From positions 5,126,000 to 5,189,999 of the forward strand of contig WMCF01000035.1 in the NCBI GenBank assembly GCA_009792885.1: a stretch of 64,000 nt of DNA, given 5' to 3'. The notes below the pieces were generated by a model. It was given only the letters and a program-made list of their open reading frames with translations, was not told the DNA's origin and made no database searches. The position numbers and the translations under genes were made by a program. Source of the DNA: Eremophila alpestris peregrina. Lineage: Eukaryota; Chordata; Aves; Passeriformes; Alaudidae. Shown piece by piece: positions 26,721 through 39,600 of the stretch. How positions within the stretch are numbered: position 1 is the stretch's first letter; each line of letters begins with the position of its first letter.

Positions 26721-29700
26721 TGTAGCACTGAATTCCAAGCTGGTAGAGAGAGAGAGTAGTGAAGGAGAAAAAATGATGCAGTGTTTACTATTTTCTGTCT
26801 TCCCTTTCTGTCTTTCTCTAAACCATAAATTGTAATAATTTTAAGAACTGTGAATCAGATCCTACTTTGTTCTAAATCATATTGGATAACTAGAGCTTCG
26901 TGTTTCTGTATCCATCCTTCAGTAGATTGACTGCTGTCACTCATAGTTAAGTTTCTTGAGTTTTAAAGCTCTTGATGCACTTATTTTGCCAGAGGTGATC
27001 AGGAAAGTGAGTTTACTACATAATATACAGATGTGTATTCAGACAGCTTTCATAACTTTAACAAAATGTTGATTCCCCCTAAATCCCAGATTATTTTAGG
27101 AACCTTTAAGAGCATTTAGAAGGAGAACAGTGACTGCCCTTGTTCCTGTATGAACTGGTCACAGTCATCATTATACCAAATGTGGCAATTTGGGGAAAAA
27201 AGATAATAAAAAATGTTAGATGGTGCCTTGTATTCCATGTCATACAAAATGGGCCAGTAATATTTCTGAAAAACAACCAACAGTCATTGTTTTGATGATG
27301 GGAAGTGGCACCTTAGGAAATCTGAGGTTGTTGAAGCTGAAAGTTGGCTTCATATATACTTGTAGTATATAGACTGCAAATTCTATACAGTGGGGAGCTT
27401 TGAAAGAGTTATCCTTTTTAAAACAAGTTCCTTAACTTCTTTTTTTTTAATGGAAGAGCTTTTGGAAAACTTTTAAAAGAAGATAAAGCAATATTTGACC
27501 TTGATAACTACCTTTAAAAATTGGATACTGTTTTTTCTGATTATTTTGGGGACTAGAATGGTTAGGTGTTTTATTAAAAAAAAAAAAAACACACCTAAAT
27601 AAACTTAGTTTTTATCTTCCTGTAGAACATAAGGTTACTGTTATTATTTCCAAAATGGAAGTAGTATCATGTTCAGGTCAGATTGTTGCAGTAGTTTTCA
27701 GTGAGCAGTTAAACACAGAAACACCCACTCAAATAATTATGGCTCTGATCCATCCAAGGCTTCTGTATGTACTCATCTTCCTTTTCTATGAATAACACCA
27801 TTACTTTGCATGATTTTGTGTTCAGAAAATATTATTATTGATATAGGCAAGGCCTGTCCTCATGTAGATTTAGCTGTTCATAGCCAAAATTGGTTGCTCT
27901 TCCCTGATTCATGAAATGGCATCTTCCTCATTGGATGTGATTAAGTCTGTATCAAAGATATTTTCTAAGTACAGGAGTTGGTTTTCTTTTGTATGGGGTT
28001 TTGGTTTTGGGTTTTTTTTTTTTAACATGGAAAAGTTAGAATATAGTTTTATTTATAAAAGATTTCTCTTTGTTAGGTTTTTGTTTGTTTGTTTTCAAAG
28101 CTGAATATCAGTCATAATTTTGACTTTTTCAGAACTGCAGAATAAGGCTTTCCTTATTAGAGTTTTAGAAATTCCATGTCTGTATTTACAGAAAAGAGAG
28201 TTTAGGCCTATGTTTGGACACTGTTTAAAGTAGATTATGTGCATAACTTGGGAATCTCTCCCTTACTTTTGGAGTTTTCCAGTCTTTGAAAGTCACAAAG
28301 GATGATAGAGATGTACATTATAAACATTCTGTACTAAACAGAAGATATTTTCTCTCTTTGTTCTGAGAGGAATTTCTTCAACTTAAGGAGGTCATAAACA
28401 GCATGAGCTTCAAAAAACCCCTATCTTAGTAGCTAGATGGAGAATTTTGCTTTGCTTTTAACAAGGAAGCCAACTATGTGACTAAATGTCTGTGTCACAT
28501 AATGAGACATAGAGAAACCTCAAGCTGATTCTCTTCTTACTTGTAACTGTGTTAATTTGTGAGTAACTCCACCGACCTCATGTTAGTGTGGGTGGGAGCA
28601 AGAGAGGAGTCAGGGATAGGGAAGGAATATCTGCTGGAGTGGTTTGAGAATGCACCTGCTAACAAATACAGTTCTATCCTGGAACTACCCCAAATTGCCT
28701 AGTTTGCCTTGCAATGAAGCAAAATTCCTGCTTATCACCTGCTACCAAAAGTCTTCATAGCTGAACATTTCTTCACAGAGATAGAGCTGTCACAAATACT
28801 GATGGAAGTATTCCTGTTGTGGAGCCCACATTTACAGGGACTGTGTGTGACCACAGGGACATGCAGGCTTACATAAATATTGGTTTCTCCAGTGCACATC
28901 ATGTTTTATCCTCAGCCCTGCAAGCACAAAGAGACGTACCCAAGAATCAGAGTCCTCCTGAGAGGGGAATTGGCTGCACTGAACACATTTGTCACTTCTT
29001 TCTGGGTGGTTGGGGTATTCTGTAACATCTGTGCATTCTTTGTACTGGGTAGGCAAGACACAGTGCAACAAGAAAAATGTCTTAGGGCCTGTATACAGAA
29101 CTGATATGTATAAACTGATATTAGAACTGAAGCTAAAACACGTAATCCAATTATGGGAAATTAAGCTGTTTGTAAACATAGCCTCTAATGTAGCTGCCTA
29201 TTTCTCCAGAATTCCTTTTTAATGCTTTTCTTTAATTGTGTGGGAGAAGTGCTGAACCCCAACGTGTTCGTGGTTTCTTTTGACAAAAGTTTTTTCTTTC
29301 TGTTTTAGTCTTTGGGTGATGTTACAGCTTTTGGGAGCAATTAACCAAGTGGAATGGATGGAACAATTTGGTCTAGTTTTGTGTATTATTTTTTCCTTGC
29401 ACTTCAGGAAGGTTTATCAAACTGAGATATTCTAGTTAGAAAGGAAAAACAAGCATGGACATGTTGACTGGAAAATTTCCAGCTGGCACTATTTCGTAAG
29501 GTTATTAGTTTGTTATCATGGTTTGCCAAACTGCTTCTCATATTCATAACTGAGCCATTTAATTCCAGTTGCAAAACAGTTACCAGAAATTAGGAAGACT
29601 AAATATTTTGCATGAATCCTGAAGTCCATTTACTGCCTATCCTTGTCTCATTTTCTGTAGGGAACATTACTGTTCTGCTGTCCTGGGAGAGAGCATTAGA

Positions 29701-32480
29701 CCTGTGATAACCTTCAGTGTGGCTGGGAGTTAAAGCAAAATGAGGTTACTTGCCAGCTTTGCTGTTGTTCATTAGCTACTTTCTGTGTTCCCCAACAAAT
29801 CCTCTGTGTCATGAAGATATTTGTCCAGGATGTGATTTTCTAAGAGAGTAACTAAGTCTTTGCTCTCTTCACTAGCTTGTAATTTATCATTGTCAAAAAT
29901 ATGCAAGAGTTTCTTTTTGTTAGATGGATGAGAACAGAATATAAATGCAAGTGTATGAGTGACACTTTGAGCACTGATGCCTGTGGTGGCAATCAATCAC
30001 AAAGGGTTCAGCAAAGCAAGGTGACTGAAATGGTGTTCTGCAAAACAAGCAATATTGCAGTAGCTCTGGGTAGCTGGGGCTTTTATTGGTGGTGTAACTG
30101 GGATGCTCAGTGTATTCCCTGTTTTACATGCTCCATGATTGGAATGATTCTGGGAATCTGCCTTGGTTTTACAGGCACATGAACAACACAGGAGCTGAAA
30201 GAGATTTATACCCTGATAGTACAAGTTAAGTTCTGAAATGGATGAAATTTAAGAAAAAGGAATTGGAAAACGTTCCTTGACTGCTTTCAAGGATGACTCT
30301 AAGGGAATTACTTTCCCACTAGCCATAAAATGGGAAAAGACTAGGGAAGGAATTATTTTTCCCCCTGAAGGCTTTTAATTTTTCTTGTTCTCATGTAAAG
30401 GCAATGACATATAACTCATCCTCTAAATATTGCTGCATCACTGTGGCTTCATGAAGGAATGTAACTGCAAGAGACAGAAGAGGTACATTTTTAACTTGGT
30501 CACCTCCTGTCACTTTTCACTCCAAGATTGTCCTCTGTCCTTCATAACTAGGAGGGGGGTGAGCTGTGTTCTGATTGCAGGCTGGCCACACCAGCTGATG
30601 TGTGGCACCATTGCTTTAAAGGAGTGGAGAGAACCAGCATGTGCTTGCAGGAAGGTCACTGCAACTAAATCAGTAAACCTCTGTATGAACAGGAGGGATT
30701 TGTCTTGCACCCTGTTTATGGATGGTAGGAGATGTGCTGAGGAGTGCAAAGGAGCACAAATCAGGAACTTCAGTGTGTAAGAGTCATGCTCTAAAAGGAA
30801 CAAAAGATTTCCACACCTTAAGCAGAAGGCTTGTGATGTGCACAGGAGTGACAGAGTGGCCATGCAGACTCTGAGGTGATTACCCACAGGTCCCTGCTGT
30901 TTAAAGGCAGGTTTACTCTGCTAAAGTGGAAAAAAATCCTTACACCTTCATACAAAAAAAGGTGAGGCCAAGCATATCCATACTAGTTGTTTTGTGTTCT
31001 GAAAAAAATAAATTATATGTGTTACACAGCCAAAAAACCCCTCAGAATTTAAAAAGAATGTATCAGTGAGTAAAATAACCTTCATTCCCATCTAATGCTC
31101 CTAAACTGGAGCACTACTGCAAGAAATAGCCCTTGTTGAAAAGCAAACTGCAGGAAACAAGAATATACTAGATCTAAATCTAGGAATATAATCTTTTCCA
31201 AACAGCAGGAGATCTAAGTATTTTCAAAATATTACACAAAGGAGACTGAGCTGAGACCCCAACACAAATGTCCAGACTGTCCATTTTACTTCATAATTAC
31301 TTTCCTGTGGCATGTTATGAAATGCTGTTTCTCACTGCTTTTGAGAGTGACAAATTCTGTGCATCATTGTTTGATTTTGTGTGAGAGTCACGCTGAGTTT
31401 CCTTTCAGCACGTTCTGTTTTCCAGTGAATCAATATCTCAGTGAGCTTGTTCCTCACTGCTTTTCCTGCTCTTCTGTGCAGCACCATGGAACCAGAAGCC
31501 ATGCAGGGGTGGTTACCATGACACAGAGGGATGGGAGCTCAGACTTGATGCTTTTTCCACACATTCACATGCTCTCTGGACTTCTGACTTTTTCTGTACC
31601 CACTTCATGATTCAAGGATGAATATTTCTCTTTCAGTAGGTGAAGCTCTTTGTATTATCTGCCTTTGCAGTTCAAGGAGGATAATATCAGGAAGAAGGGC
31701 TGCCTCTGACCAGTTCAGCTTGTCCTTGATTCTGAAAATGGCTTTGGAATCCTTGCAGTGGTAGATATTTGTTGAATATAAGATTATTTTTATCACTGAA
31801 TATGTTTTCAGCACAGCTTATTCTCCACTTAGAACAAAAAAAAAATACCATTTGAATTTCCAAAACTGTTCATTAGGCTTCTGATAGTAATCTTGTCTTT
31901 TCCTCTGACTTTGTTTTTTACTGCATACTTGATTTTGAAAGAATTGTCACTTTTTCATCTGCCAGAGAAATAGATCTTGAAACAGGCAGTGTAGAGCATC
32001 AAGGGGCTCATGGTATAGTGTGAAACCAGAGCAAGAATGGCAGAGAACAGCAGTAAGGTAGATAAATATGTATGTCTAATTGTCATTTGCTATTCACAAA
32101 AATTTGCAATGCTATTTAATTTACATGAGAGCTATGAATATCTAGAATTAGTGCATTTAAAATATTTCACTTTATAATGGCTGTCACTATGATGAGCACT
32201 TAGCTTTCAAAGCTAATCTTTGCTTTTGCATAGAGGGCAAAAATATTGTTCATTTCTGTGAAGGACAGAGCAGGTCACTGCAATGAAAGAAGGCTCTGAT
32301 GAGATCCTGCCTGCCATTCATGCTGAAAATACAGAGACATAATTGTATTTCTCTGCATAGTAAACTGCAGATGTTGTTGGGAGAACAGGACAGCAACATT
32401 TTGATCTAACAGATAATACAATGGTCACCATACATGCAAATTAAAATTCATGTGCATGTGACTTTTCACCATTTTTTGAT
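26721..32480. other. About 5.8 kb of unique, AT-rich non-coding sequence
   Basis: No gene is seen. It holds the A14 tract with flanking inverted arms (annotated separately), a G/T-rich run with a T12 tract at 28012-28023, a TTTG-type simple repeat at about 28079-28095, and an A10 run near 31844-31853. Open frames at 28819-29222, 29901-30224 and 30430-30887 overlap on opposite strands and lack family motifs. Confidence 0.5.
27562..27598. repeat. A14 tract between 8-bp inverted arms
   Basis: TTAGGTGT (27562-27569) and its exact reverse complement ACACCTAA (27591-27598) flank a spacer that contains TTTATT and 14 consecutive A (27576-27589). The T-rich and A-rich halves can also pair, lengthening the stem with a C bulge. 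The A-run probably grew inside a pre-existing small palindrome. Confidence 0.75.
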
Positions 32481-32574
32481 ACATAAATATGAAAATACAT
32501 ATACATACACACACATATACATATATATATATAAAAATATAAATATATATAAATATATATAAATATATGTAAAT
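32481..32574. repeat. Compound AT-rich microsatellite with 10-bp units
   Basis: An ACATATAC/CACACA section leads into (AT)n near 32518-32532, then into three units AAATATATAT, AAATATATAT and AAATATATGT at 32541-32570. The final part has an exact 10-bp period, close to one helical turn. Confidence 0.85.
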
Positions 32575-35500
32575 GGTGTTGGAGTACACATACGTGTCAA
32601 GCATATAGGTTTTGTTTTCAACTGAATGATATAAACCAGAGACAATGCTGAGTAAGGAAACACCTGAACTGTGTTTATTTTCATATTTACTAATTACTTG
32701 TAAACATGTTTCAGAAAAGCCAATTCATTCACTCTTTTCAAAACATAATGCTATAATATTACATTTTCCCTGAGGAGCATTTACCTGTGATTTACATTCA
32801 CTGTTGAATGCAGTGCCCTATAAAGATTGTAGGATGTTTATTTTGTCCACTGATGAATAGAAAGTAGAAAAATGAAGGCTAATATTATCAAGGAACACCC
32901 ACAGTACAGTATTAGGAAAATTAACTGGGAGGTTCCCCAGAACACATGAGTCAGACATGCCATGTGGCTGCAGTGAAAGTAAAATGACAGGCAATATATT
33001 ACCTGGGAAAATCCACATTAGCACATACATTTAATCAACCTTAGGATGGAGTTAATGAAGGGGTGAAGCATAATAAAGTACAGAAACTGTCCATGTATCC
33101 TGAGCCAGTCTTTCTGTGTTTGAGACTGTCCTCCCTAAATGCTGCTGGATGTAATGGAGTATAAATAATTGGTTTAGAGTGCTTAGCCAGGGAAGGTGAG
33201 GACTGAGACAGCAGCATGTTATAGACACAGGCATAGCTCTGTGCTTCTCAAAGGGCCTGTCCTGGCCAAGGTGTAACTCCTGGCTCCTGCTGCACTCAGT
33301 GGTGTGTGAGCATGGACAAAGGGGACAGAGGAGCACACCAGCAGACAAGTGACCATCAAGGACCTGTTGTGGTACAGGAGTTCTGGGAGAATAAACAGTA
33401 ATCTTTTGTTAATGAGCTGATGGATAGCTGACTTATTGCATTATGAAAACGATAATAATAAAAATAAATACATGAGAGGAAATCCACCAGTAGCTACAGC
33501 AGCTGATATAAGCTGGATTATCTGGGATAGCTGCACCTCACAGATGAACAGTCTCAGGCTTAGTTCCTAGGCCTAGTTCACAAAATCCCCGCATTGGTTA
33601 TCCCTAACATTGGTATAAAACATAGTCAGCCTGGGCTTGAGACAAACTCCTCATTTCTAGGAAGTTTGATTCCATCCAGTCCTTAATTTTTGTGTAACAC
33701 TATTGTCATTACTAAAATTAAAGGATACATTCTGGATACTTTCAGATAGCATATATTTTTGATTAGAGTTAATATCTATTAGCAAAACCAAGATCAAAAT
33801 ATCAATGGTTTAAATATGTTTGAACTATGCCATAGTGCAAACATTTCTCACTATATCCCCTTGTCTGAGGATAAACTGAGTATAGAGCCTATCACTTTAT
33901 TTCTGCTCTATTTTATTTTCAATATTTTCAATATCTATATAATTATAATAGATATATTATAATATATATGTATATTAACTTTGGTTTTCAGAGAAAACCA
34001 AAAATGAAAAATACCAGCCCCCACTTCCCCAAAAGAGATGGAATGATATAAATTAGTGATTCTCCAAGTAATTAGGATTTTGTGGCCATTTCTTTGAAGG
34101 AGCTGAGGACATGGGTGACTGTTAGTGATGGAATAGTTCACAGAGAGAAACACTGGTCTCAGTGAGTGCAATGGGTATAATGCTCTTCAGAATTTCAACC
34201 ATGGAACCTTGATAGTATAGCAGGTTAGGCACTGAGCAAAAACCAGAGTGCAAAAAGAAAAAAAATATACAGAGAAAATAATCAAACTAACATTAACACA
34301 AAATCTGCTTCTGAATTTCGAGTTTGATCTAGAAAAGGGATTTTTTGCCACCTGGGCAAGAATTACATCAGGCAAACTAAGGTTGGCTTGTATGATCCAG
34401 AATCCAGCACTGAAATGGAAAATCCAGAGCTAGGTAGGATTGATTGCTGCTCAGTCTGCCGGGCTCAAAGGAGTCTGAAGGTGAGTTAGTTCCTGACCCA
34501 AGAGCATATAAGAAAAGAAATTAGCTGTATTAGTCAAAGGTTGCTTTGTAGATAAAAATTTATATCTAATACAATGACTCAGAAAATGTTTCTGTGGAGT
34601 TAGACAGTCAATTTACAAAATGTGCATTTTTCCCTCAATGGGCAGTATTTTCATCTTTCCCTTTGTAACTCTCCTGCATGGCTTATCTGTCTTACTGGGG
34701 TTTGGGGTTTTGCCTTTCTATGTAGCTTGTAGGTATTTTGCTGTTAAGAAAACCTGAATAGGTTGATTTTGTTCCTTCTTCTTCTGGAGGGCCTGTGAGA
34801 ATAATGCAGTTGGTGATGTGAGACAGGTTTTTTTTTTTCCTTTTATTCACCTCAGATTGTATTCTTTCCAGGCACATTGGGAACACAGAGCTCAGTTCAA
34901 TCTTTCTTAGCAGAGCAGGTTGTTCAGTCTGAGGATGTTACACCCTGCTAGATAAATCTCATGCAGAGAATTAATGTGCCCCTAGCTTGATACATCACAC
35001 CTCTTCAATCTGCCATCCTCTGTTGGATATGGTGAAGAGGTAGAAACTGAAATTCTCAGAATTAGTTCAGTTTGCGTTGTTCTTAGAGAGTTATCGGAGC
35101 TCCCTGTGGGAAAACAAAGTTCTGTCATCTTGAGAGCTAAAAACATTAGTAAACTCCTTGTCTCCTGAAAACAAGTAAAAAGTGTGAGAGTATGCTTCCA
35201 AGTGCAAACCCACATTATCTGAATAAGACAGTGGTGTGTATCATGCTGTGCAGAGAAACTTTAGATGTATGCTCAGCAAATGTTAAGACTCAAAGCTCAG
35301 TGAAATACGAAACAAGTAACAAATTTTCATGAAGTACCTTCTAATTAAAAATTTAAGGAAAACTTTACCCATCCCTTCTCACTTCAGAAGGCTTGCTGGC
35401 TTGTAGAGCAGTGAAAGAATGGCAGCAGTGCTCTCATTTTTAATAGGAATAATAGGAAGTCAGGGAGCAGCTGTCACCTGCAATCCAAATACCCTTGATA

Positions 35501-36594
35501 TGTGTGCACCTGTCTTAAAGGGTGGAGATGTAGAAAAATATTACTTAAATCAATAGTGCCATGTAAGTCTTGGAACAGTGGGGCTGGATACTGCTGCTAC
35601 CATCTTCTGACAAGAATAAAAGTCAGATCAGGAAGTTGTGCCTTTTTTTATCTTAAGAACTGTATGTAAGTTTAGCCAAGCCATCTAGGTGTCATACCAC
35701 AAATTTAAATAATTTTTAAAAAAGACAGAAAAAGCAGGCTTGAAGTTCTTTAGCAGAAGTGAATTTCAGAATTAAAAGGGTTTTGCCTAGGATTCTTTTA
35801 AAACCTAAGTCACTTAATTGAAATCTCACAAACTACTTTGTCAATATAATGTGGATTGGGCAGTTTTGAGTAATTGGACAGAGCTTCACTGGGAAAAACT
35901 ATAAACCCTGATTTAAATTAATCACATATTGAAGTGTGAGTCAATGTGTATCATTCTATGCTGTATGCCAGTGATTCTGTGACTTGATTCTGTGTCTGTC
36001 CTTATCTCAGTTGAATGAATGATGTGCTCTACTTCATTGTGGATTTTGATTCTTTGTGATATACAGACAACACCAGAAAACAAAAACTGAGCACGTGGCA
36101 GAGGGGTTTTGCTTCAATCTTTGCTTAAGGTGGGGGGAAAGAACAGCCACCAACATATGATTGCTTATAAGATAGCAATAAGATTTGCCAACAAGGGAAA
36201 GGAAACAGTAGGGATACACATTATAAGATTTTCCCAGTAGATGAAGCAGTCAATCAAACCATGATTAGAACACATCTCCTGACATGTAAACCACCAAAAT
36301 AAGGTGGGTTCTCTTCAGGGGGAAGCCCTTTCTGGGTGGGGGAGATGGAGTGTTCCTACTGAAGCTGCCAGTATGAACCACAGGCACTGCTTGAAAAAGA
36401 GGATAATATATCACTTCCTCCAGTTTCAGCTTCACAAGAAGCCAGTTTTATTTAATTACTGTAATAATTAGGGGCTAAATTGGCAGGAACTCCAACCCAT
36501 TCTGCCTCACTGCATAGGGGTCTGAGCTTAGGCAAATCTGCAAATTCCTTATGCCTCCATTTTTCCTCCAAAAAGCAAGTAAAATACAGTTTTC
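32575..36594. other. About 4 kb of unique AT-rich sequence
   Basis: No gene is recognised. The AT palindrome at 33931-33955 is listed separately. A T11 run lies at 34828-34838 and a second E-box GCACGTGG near 36091-36098. Open frames near 33052-33348 and 34187-34433 are short and lack motifs. Confidence 0.5.
33931..33955. repeat. AT-only inverted repeat, 8-bp arms
   Basis: ATATCTAT (33931-33938) and ATAGATAT (33948-33955) are exact reverse complements around the nearly self-complementary loop ATAATTATA. The flank continues as TATTATAATATATATG, so the whole 33920-33975 stretch is low in melting energy. Confidence 0.8.
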
Positions 36595-36610
36595 GGGGGG
36601 GGGGGGGGGG
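36595..36610. repeat. G16 homopolymer
   Basis: Sixteen consecutive G on the plus strand. Long G-runs are rare in this AT-rich region and can adopt intermolecular or slipped quadruplex structures. The exact length is also prone to sequencing error. Confidence 0.9.
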
Positions 36611-39600
36611 ATAAGGCTATTAATCAGATCACCTACTGAGATTAGGTTGAAAATATCTGTTAGTCTGGATTAGACTGTGATGGGAATGTTCTAGTTGAGG
36701 AGCCAGTTACAGTTACACTGTGGGTTGTACATCACCCTCCTGCCTACCCAGTAATCTCTGTGGAGAGATGCTTGTGAATTCTTACATGAAATGAAATAAA
36801 ACAGCCAGAATTCTACATGAATTTTATCAGTAGACAATGGCTTTCTCTAATAAAAATTACAAGGTATCAAATCTATGATAAGTATTCTTGTGCTTGAACT
36901 TGCACCTGTGTGGACACATACACATGTGCCTATTTTATATATATATGTATACTCTGCTACAAATAGGCACCAAGGTGAATATTTTCCCTCTGATTGTAAG
37001 AAATACTTAGGATCCTAATAAATTTATGGGTAGGGATATCCTAGCTGATGTCAAAACAGCCTGAAACACAAGACAATATAATGAGGTCACATGTGTAATT
37101 AATGTAACACTTCAAATTGAATCAAAGTGATAATTTTCATTGGTATTTTGAAGAGCCACAGAACTTTACGTTGTGGGAATTGTCCTGTGGATATCCCAGT
37201 AACAAAAATTTTGGCATAAATAAGAGAAAGAAATAGCTGTCAACAATCTCCCTTGTGAAATCCAGGAAGAAAGTTGTTTCTATTTGGAGTGGTGATATTA
37301 AGAACAGATATCAATCTGTCCCCTGGCATCCTTCCAGGCAATTATCAGCAGAGTCAATGATGGAGAGATACATTAGGCTGTGACTGACTGGGCTAAAATA
37401 TGATAACAGTTTGTAGCACTGTACCAGGCAAGAAAAACAGTGTGAAGCATGATACTCCCAAGCCTGCAGGGCACTACACATGTAGTATGTTTGGATAGCT
37501 AGAAAATCTGTATCATTCTTTAAAAAGCAGCTTTGCTGAAAGGCTCTAGGCTGGGCTTTTCCATATTTGATTGACAGAACATACAGGAGCAGATAAGAAA
37601 TATCTTTGATTTTTTGCTTTGATTGTCACTCTCTCAGTACTGACCATGCAGTCCTGGTGTGTAGATCCACAAGCCCAAGATGACAAGTTGTGTAAAGAAC
37701 TAGAGCCTCATCTGACATAAATCAGGGTAACCAAAGTGGATGGGATGCTGTGTTCATCTCTGCTGGTGACCTGAATTCCTGCAGTCCTGCTACAGAGAGC
37801 TTTCATGTGGAGACTCATTTCATGTTTGCTTTTACCTTGCAGTAGGAAAGGCTGGATGGTGGTAGGAAAGTCGTTTGTGAGAGGTGTGGGGTGGAGATTT
37901 TAATAAATCACATTGCCATAGTCTCCCCTCCCTTCAGGTTAAAACACCCATGCAGTTGTAACTACATTGAGTAGATTTATTATGGTGGGCACTCAGAAGA
38001 GTAATCTTACAGCTTGAACTGCTAAATAGATGTCCATGCAATGTTGGTAGTCAGCTGTGGCTCTATATAGTGACTTGCATGACAGATTTTTATGCTTTCA
38101 TGGAGGTAATGACAGAACTCCAGCCTCTCACCTTCAAGAGCAGCAGTTTCTACGTCAAATATTTTCCTTAAAAATAATTCAAATGCAGTCAGGAGGTACT
38201 GCTGCAGCTGCAGTGTGTAAACCTAAGGCACAGAATATAGCACAACAGAATGTCAAACCATTGTGCAAATACAAGGGAGAAGAAGGAGTCAGGGTTGCAC
38301 AGTGTATTAGCACTGCCCTATGGCCACTTGGTTGCTGAAAAATCCACTTTGCTGGTACCTGCACTTCTCTGACTCCTTTTCCTCTGTACTAAAAGTGACA
38401 TACTAAAAATTCATAATGTAATCAGCCACTATATAGCAGTATTCCTGCAAATGTCTTGGAGCACTTCACAGTCATTAAAATCAAATTAAAATACTATCTC
38501 AATAAATGGAAGAATGTGCACAGTAGTTCTCATCTGAATATTAACCCACTTCAAGTACTGGTTTCTTCCTGGAAAATTCCAATAAAGAAAACAACTGCTT
38601 ACCAAAATGCTTTCTCTTCTTTCTCTCTGAACTATTCTGAAAGAGCAGCATTCTCAGAGTAGATTCTGCACCTGCCCTCATAACTGCATAACATCATTGC
38701 AGTCCATGGAAATACTCAGAAATTTAAACATACTTAAAAGTTATGTTTAAACTTAACCAGTGTCTCAGAAGGATTTTACTCTTACTAAGATGATGTTGAA
38801 ATAATGTGAGCAAAATCAAAATAGTTTATCCACTATTCACAGAACACGACTTTATTAATGGTTGCTTACTGTACACAGCATATGCTGAGAAACCATCTGC
38901 ATACATTTCCTTTCTTCTCTCAGTCCTAAGGCGTTTGTTGTACAGTTGCCTGGCGATCTCTAATCACATCACAGCCATGAATCCCCTTATTCCCCTTGCT
39001 CTGTTTATCCCCTGTCACACAGAATGTGCAGTAGTACTCCCCTGGGGGAACTCAGATGAATCCAGCTAGCCTGGCTGGTTGTGGTCCATGTGGTCATCTC
39101 TTATTTTAGAGCAGTAGCTCATTCATTGGTGTTTTTAACTAATGTTGCCTGTCAGTCTGCTTCTTATTTGTTGGTGAGTGCATGTGGAAGCTGGAAAGCA
39201 GCAGCTAATGGTTTCCAATTTTCATCAGCATAAACAGCAATCATTTTGCAAAATACTTTCTTCCATAGTTGCTCAGCTGTTCTGCAAGACAGCAGGTGAC
39301 ATTTGACTGCACTTGGCTGCAAGTAGGAAGCCTTCATGTTCTCTGAGCTGTGCTTCTTTATTTACTATTTGCATTATGTATTAAATTATTGGCATGCATT
39401 CATCCATGACCTCTGCTAGATTGACTGAGCATTTTTCCCCTCCATTTCTCTGCAACTCTATATTAAAACAGTTTTTGAGCAGAAATCAATCAAATGAGGA
39501 ATGTGTTTTTTCAGTGGGTCCCTCTTGATACCTGTGGGTGAAAAAACTTGCCAAGAAGTGATTATGTCTGCTCACTTAATTTTTGTTTCTTGAGATTCAT

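Noticed and set aside
27990..28023. GGGGTTTTGGTTTTGGG run resembling ciliate telomere repeat or a G-quadruplex
   Set aside because: Only three adjacent G-tracts, one of just two bases, so a stable quadruplex is unlikely. It is simple G/T-rich drift next to a T12 run.
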